From: an uncultured Pseudomonadales bacterium
GTDB lineage: Bacteria; Pseudomonadota; Gammaproteobacteria; Pseudomonadales; Azotimanducaceae
Assembly (NCBI GenBank): GCA_937921865.1
Contig: CAKZWF010000086.1
Coordinates: forward strand, 1-41,404
DNA length: 41,404 nt
Direction: 5' to 3'
Both the position numbers and the translations under genes were made by a program. The notes under the pieces are model-generated. The model was not told where the DNA came from. It ran no database searches and worked only from the letters and a program-made list of their open reading frames with translations. Each line of letters starts with the position of its first letter. The first letter of the stretch is position 1. This document shows, in pieces, positions 1 to 7,625 of the stretch.

Positions 1-20
1 CTGAGACCAGTTCAGTTGAT

Positions 21-671
21 TCATGAGTCGTATTTTCCCCAGGCCGGTGGGTGGCCTTGCGCGCCCTGCAGCAGCCACCGCACCACCGGCAGGTGCTGTC
101 GGCCATAGTAAAGATTGTCATCAACCAGATAGCCGGGTACGTCGAACATACCGGCCTCCTGCAGAGTGCTCTGCTGGACATCCAGCTGCGTCAGAGCCAG
201 CTGTGCATTGTCGGCAAAGCCAGTGTCTGCTTTGGTAAGCTCGGTGATCGCCTGGTCGACTTGCGCAATGGAATTGATATCGAGCTCTCCCTGCCAGAAA
301 CGCTCAAACAAACCGGTCAACAAACCTGACTGCGACTGCGGGAATCGCTGCTGACCCCACAGATAGCCAGCGGCTGCCACTCGTCCCGGTCCACAATCAA
401 ACAACCGGGCATCGCTGAAACAGCCTTCGCCGAACTTCTGCACAGCCGCATAGCGACGCAGGTCCATAAGCCGATAGCAGGCACGATGCCAGCGGTGCGC
501 AGCACCGCGATCATCTGCCTGGTCGGGTTGCTCGGGTCGCTGCTGGGGTGCGACCAGTAACGGTTGCCAGTCGGCGGTAACCGATAACTCATCAAGCATC
601 GCCAGAGTGGGAGCCAGTGCCAGGTAAGCGTGAGGGCTTTTAAAATCAAACAGAATCGTCAACGCTGACAT
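21..671 (-). CDS. 2-hydroxychromene-2-carboxylate isomerase-like protein (DsbA/kappa-GST fold), copy 1
   Basis: A 216-residue cytoplasmic protein of the DsbA-like thioredoxin fold. The N-terminus has FDFKSPHAYLA, matching the family pattern D-x-x-SP-x-x-Y in which Ser replaces the first Cys of a CxxC site; this is typical of glutathione-dependent HCCA isomerases and kappa-class GSTs rather than disulfide oxidases. The C-terminus has the family's cis-Pro loop and hydrophobic tail (DVPGYLV, YYGRQHLP). There is no signal peptide. The ATG overlaps the upstream gene's stop by one base (TGATG), so the two are translationally coupled. HCCA isomerases act in naphthalene-type catabolism, but no other pathway gene of that kind is adjacent, so the substrate is unknown. 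Confidence 0.8.
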   Translation of the reverse strand: MSALTILFDFKSPHAYLALAPTLAMLDELSVTADWQPLLVAPQQRPEQPDQADDRGAAHRWHRACYRLMDLRRYAAVQKFGEGCFSDARLFDCGPGRVAAAGYLWGQQRFPQSQSGLLTGLFERFWQGELDINSIAQVDQAITELTKADTGFADNAQLALTQLDVQQSTLQEAGMFDVPGYLVDDNLYYGRQHLPVVRWLLQGAQGHPPAWGKYDS

Positions 672-1375
672 CAGCCGGTCTCTCCTGCAGCCAGCGATAT
701 ATCCGGCTGCGGCCCGCGACGGCCGTTGAGAATCCAGGAGACAGTGGGCAGATGTTCGCGCCCAAAGTAGACCTCCCCGTCGAGGACGTAGCTCGGTACA
801 CCAAAAATCCCCGCAGCGAAAATAGCTGCCTGATTATGGGCGTGTTCTTCGAGCCCGGGTCCCACCGCGAAAGCTTCGAATCCACCGACGTCAGCACCAG
901 CATGCGCCAGCGCCTGGGAGACCTCCGCAATGTCTTCTGCATCAAAGTCACGCTGCCAGAAGCGCTCATAAACATGGTCGAGATAATCCATCAGCACTTT
1001 TTCATCCTGGGCCTTGGCCCAGCTGAATCCAATGTGTGCCAACGTGGTATCCCATATCTTCTCTGTCCCCCGCAATATATAGCCCTGATAGCCGGCATAG
1101 CGCCGAGCGTCGCGATAGGCATACTTCACACTCGACCACTGGCTCGCGCTGCGCTTGCTTTGCGTGACTTTGCCTTGCTTATCGAGTTTTGCTGAACCCA
1201 GATAGCTGGGAATATCCAGGGTCAGCGGGCGCCAGTCCACAGTGACACCAAGGGTTCTTGCCATCGCCCGGGTAGGATCCTTGGCAATGAATGCATACGG
1301 ACTTTTTATGTCGAGGTAGACAATCAACTCCGCTCCTGCTGAAGGCATGAACGGGTCAAAGGGCAGTGACTGCAT
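671..1375 (-). CDS. 2-hydroxychromene-2-carboxylate isomerase-like protein (DsbA/kappa-GST fold), copy 2
   Basis: Paralogue of the downstream gene, about 234 residues. It has the same N-terminal pattern (YLDIKSPYAFIA, Ser in place of the catalytic Cys) and C-terminal block (GVPSYVLDGEVYFGREHLP). Compared with copy 1 it carries an extra basic stretch around residues 65-85 (KQGKVTQSKRSASQW). ATG at 1375 is chosen; a TTG one codon upstream and an ATG at 1348 are alternatives, and none has a clear Shine-Dalgarno site. It is first of the two-gene minus-strand unit, divergent from the YjbR-domain gene. The two proteins may form a heterodimer or divide substrates, which is inference. Confidence 0.78.
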   Translation of the reverse strand: MQSLPFDPFMPSAGAELIVYLDIKSPYAFIAKDPTRAMARTLGVTVDWRPLTLDIPSYLGSAKLDKQGKVTQSKRSASQWSSVKYAYRDARRYAGYQGYILRGTEKIWDTTLAHIGFSWAKAQDEKVLMDYLDHVYERFWQRDFDAEDIAEVSQALAHAGADVGGFEAFAVGPGLEEHAHNQAAIFAAGIFGVPSYVLDGEVYFGREHLPTVSWILNGRRGPQPDISLAAGETG

Positions 1376-1499
1376 CAAAACACACCGGATTGGGGAATGT
1401 TCGGCATCATACCGGAATCCCCTCTACTTGCTTTTCGGTCTGGACATGTTTTCATCAACGCCGCAATCAACGCCGCAATCAGCGCCGGGAGAGAATTCA

Positions 1500-2282
1500 G
1501 TGGCAGGGAAAACGCGTGACGTGTCAGCCGCCGTAAGGGAAGTGTGTCTGAGTTTTCCCGACACCGAAGAAGTGCTGTCCCATGGTTCACCCGATTTCAG
1601 AGTATCCGGTAAAAATTTCGCAACCTATGTGATCAACCATCACGGCGATGGCCATGTGGCACTGTGGTTACGCTCGCCACCCGGCGCACAGCAGCTCTAC
1701 ACAGAAATGGAACCCGAATACTACTTCGTACCCCCTTACGTCGGACCGAAAGGCTGGCTGGGTGTAGAGCTGAACACAGGACTAAGCTGGAAAGGTATCG
1801 CTACTCGAGTGCAGGAAGCCTATCTGGAAGTTGCACCGGCATCGCTCGGGAAAACGCTTGGCGACCCGCCGATCGTGGCCGGCAAGGTGACGCCTCTGCG
1901 CCCTGAACAAATCGATCCTTACCTGCGTAAACGTGCGATGACCGTCGTAGCCAAACTCGAAGAACTTTGCCTGGCGCTGCCGGAAACACTCCGTGCCAGT
2001 CAATTCGGCAGCCCGGTCTGGAAAGCCGGTAAGAAAACCTTCTGCAGCACCCATCACCGCCAGGGTCGGCTGCAGCTGTCATTCCGGGTCGGCGCAGAAC
2101 AACAGCAGGCGTTGTCGCTCGATCCAAGATTCACCATTCCACCGTTCACTGGTCACAACGGCTGGATTGAGCTGGACGTGGAAGATCATGCGCCATGGGA
2201 TGAAATCGAAGCGCTGATGCTGACCAGCTACCGGCACTTCGCTTTAAAACGCATGCTTAAAGCCCTCTCACAGGAAACCTGA
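1500..2282 (+). CDS. Tandem YjbR/MmcQ-domain protein
   Basis: About 260 residues made of two homologous YjbR/MmcQ (CyaY-like fold) domains. The first begins DVSAAVREVCLSFP and contains SHGSPDFRV; the second begins near residue 140 with VVAKLEELCLALP and contains SQFGSPVWKAGKK. Each ends with a W-x-E-I/G-I helix followed by a tyrosine-rich helix. Most family members have one domain of about 120 residues. The GTG at 1500 is preferred because GGGAGAG lies 6-12 bases upstream; an in-frame ATG at 1446 would add a low-complexity leader coded by a tandemly repeated 12-mer (caacgccgcaat, from about 1457). It lies 6 bp before the DUF389 gene, so the two are probably co-transcribed. The molecular function of the family is unclear. 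Confidence 0.75.
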   Translation: MAGKTRDVSAAVREVCLSFPDTEEVLSHGSPDFRVSGKNFATYVINHHGDGHVALWLRSPPGAQQLYTEMEPEYYFVPPYVGPKGWLGVELNTGLSWKGIATRVQEAYLEVAPASLGKTLGDPPIVAGKVTPLRPEQIDPYLRKRAMTVVAKLEELCLALPETLRASQFGSPVWKAGKKTFCSTHHRQGRLQLSFRVGAEQQQALSLDPRFTIPPFTGHNGWIELDVEDHAPWDEIEALMLTSYRHFALKRMLKALSQET

Positions 2283-2288
2283 ACCACG

Positions 2289-3275
2289 ATGCGTCTTATT
2301 CAGATCATTGCTAACGAGGGCCATAGCGCAACGCTTGCGGGCATTGCCGAGCAGCACGAGGCCAAAGACATCTGGTGGGGTGCAACCGCTGAAGACGGTC
2401 GACGGGTCTGCCACATGCTGGTGAGCGATGATCGCCGACAGGCCGTGATGGACGCGCTGCAGAACTGTCTCGGCAACACTGAAGACAGCCGGGTGCTGGT
2501 GATGAGCGTTGACGCCAGCCTGCGATTGAACGAACCCGCTGGCGAAGAAGACACCTCGACGTCGCTCGCAGCTACCCGGGAAGAACTGTTCAGCGAAGTG
2601 AGCAAAGGTGCCAGGACCGACCGCAATTATGTGATGCTGGTTTGTCTGTCGACCATAGTCGCCGCGGTCGGGCTGCTGGAAGACAGCGTCGCCGTGGTCA
2701 TCGGCGCGATGGTCATTGCACCACTGCTGGGTCCGAACATCGCGCTGGCGCTGGCCACGGTGCTGGGTGATCGTAAACTCGCCTGGAAAGCGCTGCAGGC
2801 CAACCTGCTCGGACTTGGTCTGGCGTTTGCTGTGTCCTGCGGCATCGGTTTCTTGTGGAGCGCTGATCTGAACAGCGATCAGCTGATGTCCAGAACCCAG
2901 GTTGGATTTGCCGACATCGCGCTGGCCCTGGCCTCCGGTGCTGCAGCAGTCCTGTCCCTGACCACTGGCCTGTCCAGCACGCTGGTAGGGGTCATGGTCG
3001 CCGTCGCGCTGCTGCCACCAACGGCGACCGTCGGCATTCTGCTCGGATCCGGCGCTTATCCAGCAGCCACCGGAGCCGCGCTGCTGCTGGCCGTCAATGT
3101 CATCTGTGTCGCGCTGGCAGCCAACATTGTGTTTCTGGCAAAAGGTATCCGCCCCAGAACCTGGCTTGCCCGACGCAAAGCCCGGCAGTCCTGGACGCTG
3201 CAGGTTGCCTTGTGGGGAATCCTGCTGCTGCTGGCGGTGGCAGTACTGTACCGGCGCGGCCAACTCGGCATTTAG
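2289..3275 (+). CDS. DUF389 family membrane protein
   Basis: A 328-residue integral membrane protein. Residues 1 to about 110 form a soluble N-terminal domain (MRLIQIIAN..., with WWGAT and RRVCHMLV blocks). The DUF389 core follows, with roughly seven hydrophobic segments, including the family-typical VIGAMVIAPLLGPN and VALLPPTATVGILLG. It ends with one more hydrophobic helix and a short basic tail. It sits at the inner membrane; transport or sensing roles have been suggested for the family but none is firmly known to me. It is six bases downstream of the YjbR-domain gene and convergent with the beta-propeller gene (17 bp apart). Confidence 0.85.
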   Translation: MRLIQIIANEGHSATLAGIAEQHEAKDIWWGATAEDGRRVCHMLVSDDRRQAVMDALQNCLGNTEDSRVLVMSVDASLRLNEPAGEEDTSTSLAATREELFSEVSKGARTDRNYVMLVCLSTIVAAVGLLEDSVAVVIGAMVIAPLLGPNIALALATVLGDRKLAWKALQANLLGLGLAFAVSCGIGFLWSADLNSDQLMSRTQVGFADIALALASGAAAVLSLTTGLSSTLVGVMVAVALLPPTATVGILLGSGAYPAATGAALLLAVNVICVALAANIVFLAKGIRPRTWLARRKARQSWTLQVALWGILLLLAVAVLYRRGQLGI

Positions 3276-3292
3276 CGCAGCCTGGTGTGCAT

Positions 3293-4282
3293 TCAACCCT
3301 GGGGCAAATCATCCAGGCACAACTCAGCGATTGCGATACCGGACTCACCGGCCACGGCGTACAGCAGATATGTTCGCCCGTGCTCGCAGAACACCGCAGG
3401 GTCCCGCAGCTGATTAACCGGACCGTACGCAACACTGCGCACCGAAGGCTCCAGCGGCTGATCGGCTCCTTCCCAGGCTCGCTCCGGACGCAATACTTCA
3501 ACGGCGCTCGATTCCTGCCACTCATCCCAGGGTTGCGACAGATCAATTCTGCTCAACACAATGCACTCGGGCGCGTCTCCAACTCGAGTCCAGAACACCA
3601 GCAGTTGATCTCCCCGCACCAGCACAGCGCTGTGCCGCATGTTCTGGTCGAACAGTCTGGGTCCCCGCTCAAAGCGACTGAGGCCATCATTGGAGCGATA
3701 GAACTGACCAGGCATTGCCAGCGCATAGACAAAACCTGCGTACTCGAACGCACGCATATAAGTGCGGCCTAGAATTTCTGGTCGGGCATGAAAATGAATG
3801 CCATCCGTCGACGTCGCCACCCGACTGAGCTGAGTGCCAAAATCCTCCAGACCATGGAAATACATGACAATTCGCTGATGATCATCAACGACATGAACAT
3901 CGGGAGATGCAATATGCGGCGCGGTCAGTTCCAGCAGCGGATCATGCTGAAGTGAACGCAGATCAATACCCGCCGCAGCATAGGCGGCTTCGACCCGCTC
4001 AAGTCCGTCGTCAGGTACCTCCGGCGGCTGCTCGGGGAATTGAGACTGCGCCAGCTGCAGGCTACCCGGCTGGTAGATATACCAGGGACCGGTGAGTTCG
4101 TCTGCATAAGCCAAACGGATGTAGCTGCCCTTGTGGTCAGCAAAATACAGGTAATAAACCCCCAGCGGATTTTCTATCCAATCCGGAACCCTGATCAGGC
4201 TGGGTCCCTGGATGTTCTGACCTATGCTGGCGTCCAGCACAGCAGAAATGATGGGTGCATCGAGCAGACGTTCGACACGCAT
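3293..4282 (-). CDS. Glycoside-hydrolase-like five-bladed beta-propeller protein
   Basis: About 329 residues with the repeated acidic, aromatic-rich blades seen in the GH43/GH32/GH130-type propeller superfamily: GVYYLYFADHKGSYIRLAY, SPDVHVVDDHQRIVMYFHG, MRHSAVLVRGDQLLVFW and LRDPAVFCEHGRTYLLYA. No signal peptide is visible, so it appears cytoplasmic. The ATG at 4282 is preferred over the one at 4294 because GGAG sits six bases before it. It is divergent from the decayed glycosylasparaginase (81 bp between start codons). The superfamily call is structural; I cannot assign a GH family or substrate, and the catalytic acids cannot be identified with certainty by eye. Confidence 0.65.
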   Translation of the reverse strand: MRVERLLDAPIISAVLDASIGQNIQGPSLIRVPDWIENPLGVYYLYFADHKGSYIRLAYADELTGPWYIYQPGSLQLAQSQFPEQPPEVPDDGLERVEAAYAAAGIDLRSLQHDPLLELTAPHIASPDVHVVDDHQRIVMYFHGLEDFGTQLSRVATSTDGIHFHARPEILGRTYMRAFEYAGFVYALAMPGQFYRSNDGLSRFERGPRLFDQNMRHSAVLVRGDQLLVFWTRVGDAPECIVLSRIDLSQPWDEWQESSAVEVLRPERAWEGADQPLEPSVRSVAYGPVNQLRDPAVFCEHGRTYLLYAVAGESGIAIAELCLDDLPQG

Positions 4283-4363
4283 CTGGATCTCCATATCAGC
4301 TTGTGGCCAAGATAGTTTATGGCATGCTCATTGCCAACATTTCCGCAATCCGAGGAGCCGTTC

Positions 4364-5093
4364 GTGCCAGCACCCATCAACCGGCGCAGCTTTCTGAAAA
4401 CCACCAGCGTCGCCGCTGCGGCAGCATCAGCAAGCAGTATCAGCCGAGCGGCAACCCGGCAGCGCATCAGACCCGTGGTCATTTCGTCCGGTAACGGTCT
4501 GACATCGAAAAACAGCGACGCAGTCTCCTGCGTGCAGCCGGCTTTCCAACAGATGACCGGTGGCAGCGATGTTCTCGATGCACTCATTGCCGGTGTCAAC
4601 ATTGTTGAACTCGACCCGGAAGATACCAGCGTCGGATACGGTGGACTGCCCGACGCAGACGGCGTCGTAACGCTGGATTCCTGTTACATGCACGGGCCAA
4701 AAAAACGCGCCGGTGCTGTGGCCTGCCTCAAAGGTGTGCGCACGCCGTCTCTGGTTGCCAGAGCAGTCGCAGACACTACCGATCATCATCTGCTGGTCGA
4801 CGAAGGCGCACAGCGTTTCGCGCGAATTCTGGGTTTCAAAATCGAAGACGATCTGAATACCGACCGTTCCCGGGCTCTGTGGCTCAAGTGGAAACGCCGC
4901 ACCGACCCCCGGCACTGTCCTGACCCGGCAAGCCGGGCGGCAGCCGGCCTTCAACGTGAACTTCTATGTACTGGCCAGCAACGGTGACCATGCCGGTGTC
5001 TGCTTCTACGGCGGCTCAGGAAGAAACTATGCCGTTTGTGACGACAACGGCCCACGTCACGAACCCCTCGAAGCGCTATACGGTGAGCGTTAA
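4364..5093 (+). pseudogene. Glycosylasparaginase / isoaspartyl peptidase remnant with internal deletion and frameshift
   Basis: The start (GTG at 4364 with GAGGAG upstream) encodes a twin-arginine signal (NRRSFLK followed by an Ala/Ser-rich segment), then the alpha-subunit half of an Ntn-hydrolase glycosylasparaginase: VISSGNG, DVLDALIAGVNIVE, SVGYGGLPDADG, DSCYMHG. After the block ending RTDPRHCPDP (about 4920) the reading frame fails. In the +1 frame from about 4938 the extreme C-terminus of the same family resumes (PAFNVNFYVLASNGDHAG ... GRNYAVCDDNGP) and stops with TAA at 5091-5093. The piece missing between them normally holds the autocleavage site, the nucleophilic Thr and most of the beta-subunit. 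The gene therefore cannot make active enzyme. The upstream frame terminates at 4987. Confidence 0.8.
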
Positions 5094-5319
5094 TCGTTGC
5101 GGTGAGCTGATTGAAACGCTTATGCGTTCTGAAACCGTTGACAGGATCAACATGATTACACGACCTGATATACTAGAACCACTTATAATAAAAATTCCTA
5201 ATCCATTGATAATAAAAGAATATATATGTTCTGGAGTTAGTAGAGTGATCCCGGTGCGGCGCCCCAAAAAGGGCATAAACAATACTTATCCCGAACCGCC
5301 ACCGCCTGGTCCGGGAAAC
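5094..5319. other. Intergenic region with an AT-rich patch upstream of dinB
   Basis: No convincing gene. Bases about 5150-5240 are strikingly AT-rich (runs such as cttataataaaaattcc and aataaaagaatatatatg) inside otherwise GC-rich DNA. A short inverted repeat aacgc/gcgtt sits near 5117-5130. The region directly follows the decayed glycosylasparaginase gene, so it may be non-coding DNA left by the same rearrangement, or an upstream promoter element for dinB. Short open frames here on either strand lack ribosome-binding sites and recognisable protein features. Confidence 0.5.
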
Positions 5320-5349
5320 TTGCTCCTGCGAGATTCCGGTATTTATATA
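5320..5349 (+). promoter_or_regulatory. Candidate dinB promoter
   Basis: TTGCTC at 5320-5325 as a weak -35 and TTATAT/TATATA at 5343-5349 as the -10, spaced 17-18 bases. The predicted transcription start falls at about 5355, exactly at the dinB ATG, so the message would have little or no leader. The -10 lies within the LexA box. Confidence 0.5.
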
Positions 5350-5352
5350 CAG
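5337..5352. promoter_or_regulatory. LexA (SOS) box upstream of dinB
   Basis: CGGTATTTATATACAG matches the gammaproteobacterial LexA consensus CTGTATATATATACAG at 14 of 16 positions, including the invariant right half ACAG and three of the four bases of the left CTGT. It ends two bases before the dinB ATG and overlaps the candidate -10 element. LexA bound here would block RNA polymerase, placing dinB under SOS control. Confidence 0.8.
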
Positions 5353-5354
5353 GC

Positions 5355-6596
5355 ATGAGCAATCTGCTGCGAACCTGGGAACGCATCATCATCCACGCGG
5401 ATATGGATGCGTTCTATGCCGCAGTGGAACAGAACGACAATCCCAAGCTGCGCGGGCAACCCGTCCTGATTGGTTCGCGCAGCGGCCGGGGTGTGGTGCT
5501 CACCGCAAGCTATGAGGCCCGTCCTTTCAAGGTCGGCAGCGCTATGCCAATGGCGCAGGCATTAAAACGCTGCCCCCAGGCGATCGTGGTACCACCGCGC
5601 TTCGAGCGCTACACCTCAGTCTCCGCCCGCATCATGGAAGTCTTCGCCGACTTCTCCCCCGACGTCGAAGCGTTGAGCCTGGATGAAGCCTTCATCAATA
5701 TGAGCGGCGCCGAGCATCTGTTTGGCCCGCCTGAGGCGATGGCCCTGAAGTTGAAACAGGACGTTTTCGAAGCCACCGGTGGACTGCGGGTCTCAGTGGG
5801 CGTATCCCACATCAAATATGTCGCCAAGGTGGCCAGTGATCTCGGCAAACCGGATGGCTTGCTGGTGGTGCCTCCAGATAAGGCAGTCAGCTGGCTGGCG
5901 CCGCTGCCGATATCACGGCTGTGGGGTGCTGGACCAAAGACCCAGGCCAGGCTGCACGCCGCAGGTTACAACACAATCGGTGCTATCGCGGCAACCGACC
6001 CCAGAACCCTCGAGCGCCAGTTCGGCAGCATGGGGCCACATTTTCATGCCCTTGCCAACGCCCGGGATCCCCGCCAGGTTGCGCGCTCACAACGCGCCAG
6101 CAGCATGGGTTCGGACCGTACTCTGAATCATGACATCACCGCTCGCAAAGACATCGAATCTCACCTGAAACGCTCTGCGGAGCGGATTGGACGACGACTG
6201 CGGGGGAAAAATCTGCTGGCGGGCGGAGTGCGCGTGCGCCTGAAAACCAGTCAGTTCAAGCTGCTCAGCAGGCAGTGCACGCTTGCTGAACCCAGTGATG
6301 TGGCCGCCACTCTGTATGCGGCAGGCGCTGCACTGCTGGACCGCTTTGATGATCCGGGACCTTTCCGACTGGTTGGGCTTGCCGCCCATTCTTTAACATC
6401 AGCCGACTCAGGCGCCCAGCTCGGTCTGCTCGACAACTCTGACAAAAGACAGCTGGAAACCACCCTCGACGCAGTTGCCGAGAAATTCGGGGATTCTGCG
6501 CTACGCCGCGCCCGCGACGTGGATACTCTGGCAAAAGACACTCCGGATCTCGATTTCCTCCGAGCGCACGATAAAGTGGATGATTCTGATCGCTGA
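5355..6596 (+). CDS. dinB: DNA polymerase IV (Y-family translesion polymerase)
   Basis: A 413-residue Y-family polymerase that extends primers past damaged bases. The palm carboxylates are visible in IIHADMDAFYAAVE (D16; Tyr21 at the steric-gate position) and SLDEA (D110, E111). The thumb HhH region has WGAGPKT, and the little-finger domain follows, with SMGSDRTL near residue 255. QLGLL at residues 355-359 resembles the QL[SD]LF clamp-binding pentapeptide. ATG 5355 is the only ATG, GTG or TTG in frame between about 5280 and the catalytic DMD motif. It lacks a good Shine-Dalgarno site and directly follows the LexA box. The stop is 18 bp before the cysteine-rich gene, which probably shares the transcript. 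Confidence 0.95.
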   Translation: MSNLLRTWERIIIHADMDAFYAAVEQNDNPKLRGQPVLIGSRSGRGVVLTASYEARPFKVGSAMPMAQALKRCPQAIVVPPRFERYTSVSARIMEVFADFSPDVEALSLDEAFINMSGAEHLFGPPEAMALKLKQDVFEATGGLRVSVGVSHIKYVAKVASDLGKPDGLLVVPPDKAVSWLAPLPISRLWGAGPKTQARLHAAGYNTIGAIAATDPRTLERQFGSMGPHFHALANARDPRQVARSQRASSMGSDRTLNHDITARKDIESHLKRSAERIGRRLRGKNLLAGGVRVRLKTSQFKLLSRQCTLAEPSDVAATLYAAGAALLDRFDDPGPFRLVGLAAHSLTSADSGAQLGLLDNSDKRQLETTLDAVAEKFGDSALRRARDVDTLAKDTPDLDFLRAHDKVDDSDR

Positions 6597-6614
6597 ACCA
6601 CTAAGGAGCCGCCG

Positions 6615-7040
6615 ATGAACCAGATTCCACACCCGGGAGTGCAGTGCTGGAATTGCGGCGAATCTCTGCAGGCGCTGCCGCAGCCGATCAGTCGGCACGA
6701 ACACTGTCCCAGGTGTTTTGAAGCCGTGCACTGCTGCCGAATGTGCCGGCACTATCAGCCAGATGCGGCAATCGGCTGTGCGGAAGACCGCGCCGATCCA
6801 CCGGTGAATCATGACAACGCCAATTTCTGCGACTGGTTCAAACCCAGGCCGCGAGCTTTCTCAGAACATCGAGGGACGCGCAGTAAAGTTGCCCGGTCGC
6901 AGCTTGAAAGCCTGTTTGGAGCCGCCGCTGACGAACCGGATCCGGATGCTGTTCCCACCCAGCCAGCAGCGACAGACTCTGCCGAAAGCCAGGCGGACGC
7001 TGCCCGTTCGCGTCTCGATTCGCTGTTTTCAAAAGACTGA
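6615..7040 (+). CDS. Cysteine-rich putative zinc protein with two C-terminal [QR]L[ED]SLF repeats
   Basis: 141 residues, not a family I can name. Residues 11-72 hold nine Cys (CxxC at 11/14 and 31/34; 40, 41, 44, 55, 72) plus several His, consistent with two structural zinc sites. The rest is a disordered, Ala/Asp/Pro-rich tail with two nearly identical peptides, ARSQLESLF (93-101) and ARSRLDSLF (130-138); their codons differ at synonymous positions, so the peptide itself is conserved. QLESLF resembles sliding-clamp motifs such as QAMSLF of the clamp-loader delta subunit. A strong AAGGAG lies six bases before the ATG. The gene is 18 bp after dinB and so likely SOS co-expressed. A role at the replication clamp is inference. 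Confidence 0.7.
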   Translation: MNQIPHPGVQCWNCGESLQALPQPISRHEHCPRCFEAVHCCRMCRHYQPDAAIGCAEDRADPPVNHDNANFCDWFKPRPRAFSEHRGTRSKVARSQLESLFGAAADEPDPDAVPTQPAATDSAESQADAARSRLDSLFSKD

Positions 7041-7068
7041 AGCCGAAAAAAGGTTTCGCAACGACTGG

Positions 7069-7097
7069 TTGAACGCAGCGCAACAAGTCCCGACAAT
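7069..7097 (+). promoter_or_regulatory. Candidate promoter for the TerB-like gene
   Basis: TTGAAC (7069-7074) and GACAAT (7092-7097) are separated by exactly 17 bases and lie upstream of an AGGGAG ribosome-binding site and the ATG at 7135. Each box matches the sigma-70 consensus at four of six positions. It would let the TerB-like gene be expressed independently of dinB. Confidence 0.4.
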
Positions 7098-7134
7098 AGC
7101 CGCTCAACAAAGAGATCCAGTTAGGGAGACAGAC

Positions 7135-7572
7135 ATGAGTATTGCCAGCCTCAAAGGCGTGCTGAAGATTTTCGGCGAGACCGAACTCACCGACGAGGAA
7201 CGCACCCAGCTCGCCCAGGAAGTCATGCTCATGGTCCTGGCACGCGCAACCGCGGCAGACAGCAACATCAAGAACATCGAGATCGATACCGTTCGAGAGA
7301 TCATCAACAAACACACCGGCGTGGATTTTGAACCTTCCGAGATCCGGGTTGCTGCCAATTCCGTGTTGTTCGAAAAAGCACCGCTGCAGAAATACGTCGC
7401 CAGCGCCAGCCGCAAGCTGGCTCTCGCCGAGCGGGTCGACATCAGCCTGGCGCTCGCGGAAGTAATTCGCTCGGATGATCGGATCAGCTCCAGGGAAATC
7501 GGCTTCTTCAATCAGATCGCTGATGGTCTGCAGTTGTCCCCCGCGGATCTGGTCGGCCTGGTCGAAGGTTAA
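7135..7572 (+). CDS. TerB-family protein
   Basis: A 145-residue, all-helical, acidic cytoplasmic protein of the TerB/DjlA N-terminal-like superfamily. The ATG at 7135 has AGGGAG at 7123-7128. The family pattern is seen in two half-repeats: LTDEERTQLAQEVMLMVLARATAADSN and later RVDISLALAEVIRSDDRIS followed by REIGFFNQIADGLQLSP, each with an acidic pair that can bind metal. TerB-like proteins occur in tellurite resistance and stress operons, but no other ter gene is nearby, so a stress role is only suggested. It follows the cysteine-rich gene by 94 bp and has its own candidate promoter. Confidence 0.75.
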   Translation: MSIASLKGVLKIFGETELTDEERTQLAQEVMLMVLARATAADSNIKNIEIDTVREIINKHTGVDFEPSEIRVAANSVLFEKAPLQKYVASASRKLALAERVDISLALAEVIRSDDRISSREIGFFNQIADGLQLSPADLVGLVEG

Positions 7573-7625
7573 TCAGCTGCTGCCTGATGCGATGGTCTTC
7601 CGCGGCCCATTTCCAGCAGTGGCCC

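Noticed and set aside
2268..3296. Long open frame on the minus strand across the DUF389 gene
   Set aside because: It is Gln/Arg/Gly-rich low-complexity translation opposite a convincing membrane protein; no ribosome-binding site or family pattern.
5076..5282. Small minus-strand hydrophobic open frame upstream of dinB
   Set aside because: No ribosome-binding site; hydrophobicity follows from the AT-rich patch.
4966..5358. Open frame spanning the end of the glycosylasparaginase remnant to dinB
   Set aside because: It begins inside the remnant, in a different frame from the recognisable C-terminal piece, and runs through the AT-rich patch and the LexA box; no homologous pattern.
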